NCBI GenBank assembly: GCA_003451715.1
Contig: DMJN01000042.1
Span: 1 to 16,238, forward strand
DNA: 16,238 nucleotides
Direction: 5' to 3'
Origin: Gammaproteobacteria bacterium
GTDB taxonomy: Bacteria > Pseudomonadota > Gammaproteobacteria > Pseudomonadales > Pseudohongiellaceae
The translations under genes and the position numbers were made by a program. Shown here in pieces: positions 1 through 6,489 of this stretch. Every line of letters begins with the position of its first letter. The first letter of the stretch is position 1. Under the pieces are notes generated by a model. The model saw only the letters and a program-made list of their open reading frames with translations, did no database searches and was not told the DNA's origin.

Positions 1-759
1 CAGCATATCCAGCGCCTTGCTGGCAGAATCCAGGTTGACCGTACCGTCTTCCTTTACTTCGGAATAATCCCGCACCCTTCGTAGCAGACGATTGGCAATT
101 CTCGGCGTGCCCCGTGATCGCCTGGCAATCTCGTTGGCACCGGCGGCATCGATAGTGGTACCCAGGATCTCAGCCGATCTTTCTACGATGCTGCTCAGCT
201 CTTCGATGGAATAGAACTCCAGGCGCTGAATAATGCCGAACCGATCCCGCAGCGGTGAAGTCAATAAGCCGGCGCGCGTCGTCGCGCCTACCAGTGTGAA
301 TGGGGGCAGGTCCAGCTTGATGGAGCGAGCCGCCGGCCCTTCTCCGATCATGATATCCAGTTGATAGTCTTCCATGGCGGGATAGAGAATCTCTTCGATG
401 GCCGGATTGAGACGGTGTATCTCATCGATAAACAGTACGTCGCCGGATTCCAGATTGGTAAGCATCGCCGCCAGGTCGCCGGCTTTTTCCATCACCGGTC
501 CGGAGGTACTCTTGATAGCCACATCCAACTCGTGGGCGATGATATGGGCCAGGGTGGTCTTGCCCAGGCCCGGCGGGCCGAACACCAGGGTGTGATCCAG
601 CGCTTCTTTTCGATTGCGTGCCGCATTGATGAAGATGTCCATCTGCTGCTTCACTTCCTGCTGGCCCACGTAATCTTTCAGATAAACGGGTCGAATGGCA
701 CGGTCCTGGAAATCCTCGGATTCGGTGGATTCTGCTGATATCAGGCGCTCTTCTTCCAT
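1..759 (-). CDS. ruvB: Holliday junction branch-migration helicase RuvB (partial)
   Basis: RuvB is the AAA+ hexameric motor that, with RuvA, drives branch migration of Holliday junctions in the cytoplasm. The reading frame is open to the left edge, giving the first 253 residues; the family is about 335-350 residues, so the C-terminal winged-helix domain is mostly missing. Visible motifs are Walker A GPPGLGKT at residues 61-68, Walker B with DEIHR at 112-116, the sensor-1 stretch GATTRAG at 158-164, the arginine finger R171 in SPLRDRFG, and the sensor-2 region [13 protein letters not shown] near 228-240. The ATG at 759 follows a GAGGAG Shine-Dalgarno about 10 bases upstream, which lies inside the end of ruvA; the ruvA stop is one base upstream of this ATG, so the two are probably translationally coupled. 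It is the last visible gene of the fmdB-aspS-yebC-ruvCAB run. Identity is certain; only the C-terminus is unseen. Confidence 0.97.
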   Translation of the reverse strand, partial: MEEERLISAESTESEDFQDRAIRPVYLKDYVGQQEVKQQMDIFINAARNRKEALDHTLVFGPPGLGKTTLAHIIAHELDVAIKSTSGPVMEKAGDLAAMLTNLESGDVLFIDEIHRLNPAIEEILYPAMEDYQLDIMIGEGPAARSIKLDLPPFTLVGATTRAGLLTSPLRDRFGIIQRLEFYSIEELSSIVERSAEILGTTIDAAGANEIARRSRGTPRIANRLLRRVRDYSEVKEDGTVNLDSASKALDML

Positions 760-760
760 C

Positions 761-1375
761 TCAGACCATACTCCTCAGCGAAAGGCGGATCAGCTCTTCG
801 CCGTCGCTGATATCCGGGCTTTGCTTAAGCACCTGGGCGATGGCCCGGGCTGCCTGCTGCGGTTTATAGCCGAGGCTGATCAGTGCCGTCTCTGCATCTT
901 TGCTTGCCGAGCTTATAGAGGAAGCAAGACTACCCGCATCCGCTGCACTGGCCGCTGCGTCACCGGCATCCCAGTCACCCAGGCGATCGCGCATCTCGAC
1001 GATCAGGCGTTCCGCTGTCTTCTTGCCGATGCCGGGCATGTTTACCATACTGGTGATGTCGTTGTTGCGGACCGTGCGTACAAACTCATCCGCTTCCATG
1101 CCAGACAGAATTCCCAGCGCCATCTTCGGCCCCACGCCATTAACCCGAATCAGGGAACGAAACATTGCCTTGCCCTTGGTGTCGTAAAAACCGTACAGCA
1201 GTTGTGCATCTTCCCTGACCACGAAATGGGTGTACAGGACCAGCTCCTGACCGATTTCCGGCAACAGGTACAGGGTGCTCATGGGCACCTGTATTTCGTA
1301 GGTGATGCCACTGACTTCCACCAGAATTTCCGGGGGTTGCTTATCGATCAGGATGCCGCGTATCTGTCCTATCAA
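761..1375 (-). CDS. ruvA: Holliday junction DNA-binding protein RuvA
   Basis: RuvA binds four-way junctions as a tetramer and loads RuvB. The protein has 204 residues, the usual length. Domain I (about 1-63, OB fold) carries the acidic pin residues E55 and D56. Domain II has two helix-hairpin-helix motifs, NGVGPKMA at 79-86 and [11 protein letters not shown] at 114-124. An Ala/Ser-rich flexible linker (about 133-158) leads to the small RuvB-binding domain III (about 159-204). The start codon is TTG at 1373-1375. It is chosen because the protein then begins MIGQIRG, the conserved N-terminus, and no ATG or GTG lies nearby; a purine-rich GAGAG sits about 10 bases upstream. The gene lies 30 bases after ruvC and one base before ruvB. 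Confidence 0.97.
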   Translation of the reverse strand: MIGQIRGILIDKQPPEILVEVSGITYEIQVPMSTLYLLPEIGQELVLYTHFVVREDAQLLYGFYDTKGKAMFRSLIRVNGVGPKMALGILSGMEADEFVRTVRNNDITSMVNMPGIGKKTAERLIVEMRDRLGDWDAGDAAASAADAGSLASSISSASKDAETALISLGYKPQQAARAIAQVLKQSPDISDGEELIRLSLRSMV

Positions 1376-1405
1376 AATCTGCTCTCTACGCCTGCAGGCA
1401 TGGGG

Positions 1406-1927
1406 TTAACGACGCAGGCGCTTCTTACTGAATGATTTGGCTCCGGCCATACGGATCAGACTGGCCTGGGTATTGGCGTGACAAATCGCCACCGCCAATG
1501 CGTCCGCCGCGTCTTCGGCTATGGTATCACTTATATTCAGCAGCGCTTTAACCATGTGCTGTACCTGTGCCTTCTCCGCCACCCCCGCACCCACCACGGC
1601 CTGCTTGACCTTGCGAGCGGAGTACTCTTCGATGGGCAGGTCGTGGGTCAGGCAGGCAGTCATGGCCGCACCCCTGGCCTGGCCCAGCTTTAACGCCGAG
1701 GCCGCGTTCTTACCCATGAACACTTCTTCGATGGCCGCCTGCTGTGGTGAGCTCTGCTGGATTACTTCACATAGACCGTTATGAATCTTCTTCAGCCGCT
1801 CCGGGAGTGATTCGGCCCGGGTTGTTATGCAGCCACAGTCGATATACTCCAGCCTGTTGCCCACCGAATTGATCAGGCCATAGCCGGTAACCCTCGAACC
1901 GGGATCTATACCAAGGATTATTGCCAT
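1406..1927 (-). CDS. ruvC: Crossover junction endodeoxyribonuclease RuvC
   Basis: RuvC is the dimeric Mg-dependent resolvase that nicks Holliday junctions symmetrically after RuvAB branch migration. It has 173 residues, matching the E. coli length. The four catalytic acids of the RNase H-like fold are visible: D8 in GIDPGSR, E67 in AAIEEVF, and D139 and D142 in EDAADALA (mature numbering 7, 66, 138, 141). The basic C-terminus ([10 protein letters not shown]) is typical. The ATG at 1927 has an AGGA Shine-Dalgarno about 8 bases upstream. The gene sits 47 bases after the yebC stop and 30 bases before ruvA, forming the usual yebC-ruvC-ruvA-ruvB order. No LexA-type box was seen immediately upstream, so SOS control is not supported here. 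Confidence 0.97.
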   Translation of the reverse strand: MAIILGIDPGSRVTGYGLINSVGNRLEYIDCGCITTRAESLPERLKKIHNGLCEVIQQSSPQQAAIEEVFMGKNAASALKLGQARGAAMTACLTHDLPIEEYSARKVKQAVVGAGVAEKAQVQHMVKALLNISDTIAEDAADALAVAICHANTQASLIRMAGAKSFSKKRLRR

Positions 1928-1974
1928 GGATTTTCCTGAGGATAATGTAGCGTGATGGTTAGGCTTTAACCGGT

Positions 1975-2718
1975 TTATAGTTGTGCTGCGACCACGTCAG
2001 AGATATTCGCATTGGAATACACATTCTGTACATCATCTAAGTCTTCCAGATGCTCCACAAGCTTTAGCAAACTTTGTGCTCCTTCCAGGTCCAGGTCGAC
2101 TTCTGTCGATGCCAGCATGGTCATTTCTGCCCCCTCCGGTTTGAGACCTGCGGAAATCAAACCATCCTGCACACCACCGAATGTCTCCAGTGTCGTCAGC
2201 ACATCGATACTGCCATCGGCATTAGTCACCACATCATGGGCACCAGTGTCCAGAGCCAGTTCCAGAATCTGTTCCTCATCGCTGCCCGCTGAAAAACTGA
2301 TGACGCCAGTCTTCTCAAATAGATAAGCTACCGAGCCGTTGGTGCCTAGGCTGCCGCCGAACTTAGTGAAACCGTGTCGCACTTCCGCCACGGTGCGGTT
2401 CTTGTTGTCCGTGAGGGTCTCACACAGGATGGCCACCCCGCCCGGCCCATAGCCTTCATACTGTAGCTCTTCGAGACTGTCACTCTCAGCCGTGCCGGCG
2501 CCGCGGGCGATAGCTCGATCGATGGTGTCGCGGGTCATGTTGGCACCGAGCGCCTTATCGACAACGGCACGCAGGCGCGGGTTGTCGGCGATGCCGCCGC
2601 CACCCAGCTTGGCCGCCACCGTCAACTCGCGGATTATCTTGGTAAATACCTTGCCGCGCTTGGCGTCCTGGCCAGCCTTGCGGTGTTTAATATTGGCCCA
2701 TTTACTGTGACCTGCCAT
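1975..2718 (-). CDS. yebC: YebC/TACO1 family protein (YebC, PmpR-like)
   Basis: This is a member of the YebC/TACO1 family, described as transcriptional regulators (PmpR in Pseudomonas) and more recently linked to translation, including relief of ribosome stalling at proline-rich stretches. It has 247 residues, close to E. coli YebC at 246. Family landmarks are the N-terminus [14 protein letters not shown], the glycine-rich LGGGG at about 38-42, [11 protein letters not shown] in the centre, the following DNKNRT, and [14 protein letters not shown] near the C-terminus. I start at the ATG at 2718, which gives the invariant MAGHSK; an in-frame GTG at 2727 would add only three residues. The gene lies 31 bases downstream of aspS and 47 upstream of ruvC, the classic aspS-yebC-ruvC arrangement. 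Family assignment is firm, but the molecular role in this organism is inferred. Confidence 0.96.
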   Translation of the reverse strand: MAGHSKWANIKHRKAGQDAKRGKVFTKIIRELTVAAKLGGGGIADNPRLRAVVDKALGANMTRDTIDRAIARGAGTAESDSLEELQYEGYGPGGVAILCETLTDNKNRTVAEVRHGFTKFGGSLGTNGSVAYLFEKTGVISFSAGSDEEQILELALDTGAHDVVTNADGSIDVLTTLETFGGVQDGLISAGLKPEGAEMTMLASTEVDLDLEGAQSLLKLVEHLEDLDDVQNVYSNANISDVVAAQL

Positions 2719-2749
2719 AACGTTCACTCTTGGCTGTTGTAGGATTAAC

Positions 2750-4522
2750 TCAGGAGGGTGGTTTGACTTCCCGCAGCCTGATATTCAATTCATTCAGCTG
2801 CAGATTCGACACCTGGCCCGGTGCATCGGTGAGCGGACAGGCAGCGGACTGTGTCTTCGGGAAGGCGATCACTTCCCGTATCGAGGACGAATCGGTCATT
2901 AACATGATCAGTCGATCGAATCCGAAGGCGATACCGCCGTGGGGAGGACAGCCGAAACTCAAAGCCTTTAACAGGAAACCAAACTTCTCTTCGGCCTCCG
3001 CCTCGCCGATTCCCAGTGCCTGGAACACCGCCTGTTGCATCTGGGGTTTGTTGATACGCACCGAACCACCACCCAGCTCGGTACCGTTCAACACCATGTC
3101 GTAGGCGCGAGACAATGCCCCTAGAGGGTTGTCGATGAGTTCCTGCGCATCGCAGGCCGGAGCTGTAAACGGGTGATGCAGCGAGGTGATGCTGCCGTCG
3201 CTGTTCTCTTCAAACATGGGAAAATCCACCACCCACAACGGCGCCCAGCCATCGCGAACCAACCCGAGATCCTCAGCGACCTTGATTCGCAATGCACCGA
3301 TGGCCTCGTTGACCACATTGGCCTTGTCCGCGCCGAAGAAGATAATATCGCCGGTCTCTGCCTGCAGATTCTGCATGAGTTCGGCAGTGACCTCGTCACC
3401 GATGAATTTAATGATGGGTGATTGCAGACCGTCCATACCGGCCGCGATGTCGTTGACCTTGATCCAGGCCAATCCTTTGGCGCCATAAATGCCAACAAAT
3501 TTCGTGTAATCGTCGATGATCTTGCGGCTCAGGCTGGCACCGCCGGGAACACGCAATGCCACCACGCGACTGTCAGGATCTTTAGCTGGCCCGGCGAATA
3601 CTTTAAAATCTACCGCCGCCATGAGATCGGCTATATCCACCAGCTCCATATCTATACGCAGATCCGGCTTGTCAGAACCGTAGCGGCGCATGGCCTCGGC
3701 GTGGCTCATCTGGGGAAAGCTGTCGAACTCAACATCCATGTGGGTCGTAAATACATGGCGCACCATCTCTTCCATGATTGCCATGATTTCATGCTCATCC
3801 ATGAAGGAGGTTTCCACGTCGATCTGGGTAAATTCCGGCTGCCGGTCGGCACGCAGATCTTCATCTCGAAAACACTTGGCAATCTGATAGTAACGATCCA
3901 TGCCCGACGCCATCAGTATCTGCTTAAAAAGTTGAGGGGATTGCGGCAGGGCAAAGAACCGGTTCGGATGGGTCCTGCTGGGTACCAGATAATCGCGGGC
4001 GCCTTCCGGTGTTGCCTTGGTCAGCAGCGGCGTCTCGATATCGAGAAAGCCATTGCTATCCATGAAATTACGCACGGTGTTCGCCACCTTGGAGCGAAAC
4101 CGTAAGCGCTCTGCCATTTCCGGGCGGCGTAAATCGAGATAGCGATAGGTCAATCGCAGGTCTTCATGCACATCCACATGTTCATCCAGTTGGATCGGTG
4201 GCGTCTCGGCGGCATTGAGCACTTCCAGCTGCTTGCCCAGCACTTCGATCTTACCGGTGGGCATTTCCGGGTTAATGGTTCCCTCCGGCCGCAGTCGCAC
4301 GCGCCCCTGCACCTTTATTACGAATTCGTTACGCACGCCTTCGGCGATGGCAAAACTCTCCACCGTGTCCGGATCATAAACCACCTGGGCAATCCCTTCG
4401 CGATCCCGGACATCGAGAAAGATGACGCCACCATGGTCTCTGCGCCGGTGCACCCAGCCGTAGAGTAAGACGTCCTGATCGACGTTTGATTCGTTTAATT
4501 CGCCGCAATAATGACTGCGCAT
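2750..4522 (-). CDS. aspS: Aspartyl-tRNA synthetase (aspartate--tRNA(Asp/Asn) ligase)
   Basis: This class IIb aminoacyl-tRNA synthetase charges tRNA with aspartate in the cytoplasm. Its 590 residues equal the E. coli length. Domains in order are the N-terminal OB-fold anticodon-binding domain (about 1-105), the catalytic core split by the bacterial GAD insertion (roughly 285-420), and the C-terminal core. Class II motif 2 is [16 protein letters not shown] (218-233) and motif 3 is GIAFGFDR (530-537, arginine 537); the flipping-loop region around [11 protein letters not shown] is intact. Residues H30 (RRRDHGG) and G81 (RPEG) match the Pseudomonas type rather than E. coli (L30), a pattern associated with non-discriminating AspRS that also charges tRNA-Asn. 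The ATG at 4522 has GGGA and AGG purine tracts upstream. It lies 86 bases after fmdB; a 16-base dyad sits in that spacer. Confidence 0.97.
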   Translation of the reverse strand: MRSHYCGELNESNVDQDVLLYGWVHRRRDHGGVIFLDVRDREGIAQVVYDPDTVESFAIAEGVRNEFVIKVQGRVRLRPEGTINPEMPTGKIEVLGKQLEVLNAAETPPIQLDEHVDVHEDLRLTYRYLDLRRPEMAERLRFRSKVANTVRNFMDSNGFLDIETPLLTKATPEGARDYLVPSRTHPNRFFALPQSPQLFKQILMASGMDRYYQIAKCFRDEDLRADRQPEFTQIDVETSFMDEHEIMAIMEEMVRHVFTTHMDVEFDSFPQMSHAEAMRRYGSDKPDLRIDMELVDIADLMAAVDFKVFAGPAKDPDSRVVALRVPGGASLSRKIIDDYTKFVGIYGAKGLAWIKVNDIAAGMDGLQSPIIKFIGDEVTAELMQNLQAETGDIIFFGADKANVVNEAIGALRIKVAEDLGLVRDGWAPLWVVDFPMFEENSDGSITSLHHPFTAPACDAQELIDNPLGALSRAYDMVLNGTELGGGSVRINKPQMQQAVFQALGIGEAEAEEKFGFLLKALSFGCPPHGGIAFGFDRLIMLMTDSSSIREVIAFPKTQSAACPLTDAPGQVSNLQLNELNIRLREVKPPS

Positions 4523-4577
4523 ACCTAATTCCCGTAATTAAAAACTATTCAATACAGCCTCACCCACAATCTGTTGT

Positions 4578-4593
4578 CAGGCTCTGGAGCCTG
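4578..4593. repeat. Perfect inverted repeat in the fmdB-aspS spacer
   Basis: Seven-base arms CAGGCTC (4578-4584) and GAGCCTG (4587-4593) are separated by two bases. Transcribed in the fmdB-aspS direction this folds into a compact GC-rich hairpin. No T run follows on either strand, so it is not a normal intrinsic terminator. It could be an mRNA processing or stability element separating the small zinc-ribbon gene from aspS, or a chance dyad. Confidence 0.4.
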
Positions 4594-4608
4594 GCAAAGT
4601 TGAGGATT

Positions 4609-5010
4609 TCAAACATCTGCCGTTTTGGCTTTGGGATTGTTTGTAGCAGCTTCGCCGGGGCTACTGGATTTCTGGTCGGCCCCCTTGCTCTGTTTATTCT
4701 CTTTGCTCTCTTTGACGGCTGGTTTTTCACCACCATCTGCTTTATCTGCACTGGCTACCCCGGCCCCATCACTGGCTTTGGAGTCGGAACTGGCAGCCGA
4801 TTCCGATTCCGCCAACTGCTTCTTGTCTCCAGTCTTAAAATCGGTCTCATACCAGCCCTCACCCTTGAGTCGAAAACTGGCGGCCGACATCAATTTCTTG
4901 AGTTCTTGCCGATGGCAGGCAGGACATTGGGTCAAGGGATCGTCGTTGATCTTCTGCAGCACCTCCAGATGCTCATCACAGTTGCCACATTGGTACTCAT
5001 AAATCGGCAT
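4609..5010 (-). CDS. FmdB-family zinc-ribbon protein
   Basis: This is a small regulatory-type zinc-ribbon protein (FmdB/putative regulatory protein family) of 133 residues. The N-terminus MPIYEYQCGNC is the family hallmark. The metal-binding cysteines are C8 and C11 (CGNC) and C29 and C32 (CPAC). From about residue 65 the protein becomes a low-complexity tail rich in Ser, Lys, Ala, Asp and Glu, probably disordered and typical of longer family members. I start at the ATG at 5010, because the conserved MPIYEY begins there and an AGGAAG Shine-Dalgarno lies about 9 bases upstream; longer in-frame starts add unconserved residues. It is the first gene of the fmdB-aspS-yebC-ruvCAB run, a placement common in gammaproteobacteria. 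The biological role is unknown. Confidence 0.9.
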   Translation of the reverse strand: MPIYEYQCGNCDEHLEVLQKINDDPLTQCPACHRQELKKLMSAASFRLKGEGWYETDFKTGDKKQLAESESAASSDSKASDGAGVASADKADGGEKPAVKESKENKQSKGADQKSSSPGEAATNNPKAKTADV

Positions 5011-5109
5011 GATTAGGGTCTTCCTGAATTGCGCAGTGCTGTCCCGATCCTGCCAAAAGCAGGTCATCTACCCTGCTGACCCACAGAGCCCGAACAGTAA
5101 AAACCGGCG

Positions 5110-5115
5110 ATTATA
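5110..5115 (-). promoter_or_regulatory. Sigma70-type -10 element for the fmdB-aspS-ruvCAB operon
   Basis: On the minus strand positions 5115-5110 read a perfect TATAAT, preceded by an A-rich tract (AAAAAATAAGG). I see no good -35 hexamer at 16-18 bases. Transcription would start near 5104-5101, giving an untranslated leader of roughly 90-95 bases before the fmdB ATG at 5010. Placement just upstream of the first gene of the operon supports it. Confidence 0.55.
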
Positions 5116-5170
5116 CCTTATTTTTTGCCATGCACCCCGATACACGATGATTGATAAACCGATTGCCCGG

Positions 5171-5187
5171 CGACTGAAATCCAGTCG
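5171..5187. repeat. Hairpin-forming inverted repeat
   Basis: Six-base arms CGACTG and CAGTCG enclose a five-base loop AAATC. The motif lies about 55 bases upstream of the fmdB -10 box, with AGTCGAG repeated again at 5237 and 5258. No T tract follows, so it is not a terminator. It may be an operator-like element or chance. Confidence 0.3.
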
Positions 5188-5526
5188 AGATCTGAGCAAG
5201 GATTTGAACTGGACGCCAATGGAGAATCTCCACTTCAGTCGAGTCGGGGAGGCCAATAGTCGAGCATCCCGTTCACAATCCTGCAGTTTTGCCACAGCCC
5301 GATCGCAGCTTCATTGTGCAATGTTATCGCCCCGCAGTTTGCAAAACATTGTTTGTTAGATTTTAGGATTTTGTGTCATGGGGCTGACGGGTCCAGAGAC
5401 GATTTGTTTGCCCTGTGACAGGTTCTGGCGAGTGCGCTTGCAATGACACGTTCGTTATTCATCTACAGTGTAGTAGTCAATTTGACGGGGCACGTACTAA
5501 TCGGTTTTTGAATTCCAACGGTTGAA

Positions 5527-5697
5527 ATGGCTGGCACTACGATTCACAACAAAGCCATTTTACGATTACTGATTGCTGTAATAATTACTTTGAGTAACAC
5601 TCCAGCAGAAAATATGAGATGCCTGAAACCAGACTTTGGCAACTCAGGTTTTTCTTTCACAAATATCCCGCATACAAAATTTGTCAATAGAGATTGA
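5527..5697 (+). CDS. Possible small secreted-peptide ORF (56 aa, uncertain)
   Basis: ATG at 5527 to TGA at 5695-5697 encodes 56 residues. The N-terminus resembles a Sec signal peptide: a short charged region (HNKAILR), a hydrophobic core LLIAVIITL and a plausible cleavage after NTPA, leaving a mature peptide of about 29 residues with one cysteine. Against it, there is no clear Shine-Dalgarno before the ATG, I recognise no family, and the surrounding DNA is AT-rich, which raises the chance of random hydrophobic frames. It could also be a decayed 5' remnant of a longer exported protein gene. The frame was read directly from the sequence; calling it coding is an inference at low confidence. Confidence 0.25.
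   Translation: MAGTTIHNKAILRLLIAVIITLSNTPAENMRCLKPDFGNSGFSFTNIPHTKFVNRD
5622..5657 (+). terminator. Weak terminator-like hairpin with T tract
   Basis: Outer arms CCTGA (5622-5626) and TCAGG (5644-5648) with inner CCA/TGG pairing are followed by TTTTTCTTT. The stem is short with an internal loop, so stability is modest. It overlaps the possible small ORF at 5527-5697, so both are unlikely to be functional in the obvious way. If real, it would end a short transcript starting upstream in the gap. Confidence 0.25.
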
Positions 5698-5745
5698 GTC
5701 TATTTTTATCGATGTTTTAGCATTTTTTTAACCAAGCTCACATTA

Positions 5746-5773
5746 TTGACAGAAGTACTTGCTCAGCCATTAT
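5746..5773 (+). promoter_or_regulatory. Candidate sigma70 promoter for the HU-like gene
   Basis: A perfect -35 TTGACA (5746-5751) is followed after 16 bases by CATTAT (5768-5773, four of six matches to the -10 consensus). The predicted start near 5780 leaves about 140 bases of leader before the ATG at 5923. The surrounding AT-rich DNA fits a strong or factor-bound promoter. The -10 match is imperfect, so confidence is moderate. Confidence 0.45.
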
Positions 5774-5922
5774 GAATGATTTATAAATACACCCCCTGAA
5801 CGACTATTGGGTGAAGTAACAAACAACGAATTTCTTATCACACATCGAACAAATTTTAGACGACTCCTTATCCGGCATTCCTGGAGCGTTCAACCACAAT
5901 AAAGCACATAAAGAGATAGGGC

Positions 5923-6315
5923 ATGGCTGTCAAACGATCAACTGCAAAAGCGGCAATAAAAAGAAAATCAAGTACCGCCGTAAATAAAAAAACCCCAGCA
6001 ATTCAGAAAAAATATACCAAGACTGAAATCCTCAACGAGATTGCACAAAATGCTTCGGTGAGCAAGAAAGAAGTTTCAGCAGTTCTCGATGAACTGGCGG
6101 TCATTATCGAACGCCATATCAAGAAACGGGCTGTCGGAGAATTCACATTGCCGGGTTTGTTGAAGATTAAATCGGTGGTAAGACCTGCCCGACCGGCACG
6201 GAAGAACGTACCGAATCCATTTCGCCCGGGCGAGCTCATGGATATACCCAGGAAACCGGCCAGCACCCGGGTCAAGGTACTGCCCCTGAAAAAGCTCAAA
6301 GAGTTTGCACTTTAA
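5923..6315 (+). CDS. HU-family DNA-binding protein with basic N-terminal tail
   Basis: This is a histone-like nucleoid protein of the HU/IHF superfamily, expected to bind and bend DNA as a dimer. It has 130 residues compared with about 90 for classic HU. Residues 1-30 form a Lys/Ala/Ser/Thr-rich tail (for example KAAIKRKSS) like that of tailed HU variants. The HU fold starts at about residue 31 (KYTKTEILNEIAQNASVSKK), with the helical part to about 72, then EFTLPGLLKIK and a long beta-arm containing PARPARKNVPNPFRPGE, where classic HU has a shorter arm with RNPQTG. It ends LPLKKLKEFAL. The start at 5923 is the first ATG, with AAGAGA about 8 bases upstream. It is a single-gene unit with its own candidate promoter and a strong terminator at 6418-6443. 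The 5' part uses many A-rich codons. Family is confident; its target role is unknown. Confidence 0.9.
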   Translation: MAVKRSTAKAAIKRKSSTAVNKKTPAIQKKYTKTEILNEIAQNASVSKKEVSAVLDELAVIIERHIKKRAVGEFTLPGLLKIKSVVRPARPARKNVPNPFRPGELMDIPRKPASTRVKVLPLKKLKEFAL

Positions 6316-6417
6316 CGCGCACCAGCCATCGCTTTCGATTTGCTTCAGGATGGATTAAAGAGAGAATTAAATATTGCTCTGAGCAAGCACTAAAAAATAA
6401 AACGCGAATAGTGAGAC

Positions 6418-6443
6418 AGGCAGCCAATGGCTGCCTTTCTTTT
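6418..6443 (+). terminator. Rho-independent terminator after the HU-like gene
   Basis: Perfect eight-base arms AGGCAGCC (6418-6425) and GGCTGCCT (6429-6436) with a three-base loop AAT are followed by a T-rich run TTTCTTTT. It lies about 100 bases after the HU-like stop and about 45 bases before proS, separating the two transcripts. An upstream proS start at 6427 would lie inside this hairpin, which argues against that start. Confidence 0.88.
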
Positions 6444-6489
6444 GTGTTACCTTTCCAGCTTGAATTTACAACGCCGAGCAAATTACAAC

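Larger units (their letters stand above)
5116..5922. other. Long intergenic region between fmdB and the HU-like gene
   Basis: About 0.8 kb separates the divergent fmdB operon and the HU-like gene. The part to about 5500 has base composition like the flanks; from about 5500 to 5920 it is clearly AT-rich. It contains a hairpin-capable CGACTG/CAGTCG pair (5171-5187), three copies of AGTCGAG (5183, 5237, 5258), three dyads with single-base centres (5220-5232, 5412-5422, 5463-5473), a possible 56-codon ORF (5527-5697), a weak terminator-like hairpin (5622-5657) and a plausible promoter (5746-5773). I find no tRNA, tmRNA, RNase P or 6S-like RNA, and no CRISPR pattern. A 75-codon minus-strand frame at 5068-5295 runs through the -10 box, lacks a ribosome-binding site and resembles no family, so I do not call it. 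Confidence 0.6.

Noticed and set aside
695..1435. 246-codon plus-strand open frame
   Set aside because: It runs antisense through the start of ruvB and all of ruvA, which is clearly the real gene; the translation resembles no family.
3422..4105. 227-codon plus-strand open frame
   Set aside because: It lies antisense to aspS, has no recognisable domain or ribosome-binding site, and is explained by the codon pattern of the real gene.
5196..5215. tRNA T-arm-like sequence on the minus strand (CCAGTTCAAATCC)
   Set aside because: The flanking bases do not form a five-pair T stem, and no acceptor, D or anticodon arms could be assembled around it.
5068..5295. 75-codon minus-strand open frame upstream of fmdB
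   Set aside because: It spans the TATAAT box, lacks a Shine-Dalgarno, is rich in Arg and Leu in a random-looking way and matches no family I know.
5378..5402. Resemblance of GGGGCTGACGGG to the 5' end of tmRNA
   Set aside because: The similarity stops after about eight bases and no tmRNA tag region or 3' acceptor end follows.
6427..6489. Upstream in-frame ATG for proS
   Set aside because: It lies within the terminator hairpin of the preceding gene and adds 21 residues not found in ProRS, whose conserved N-terminus begins at 6490.
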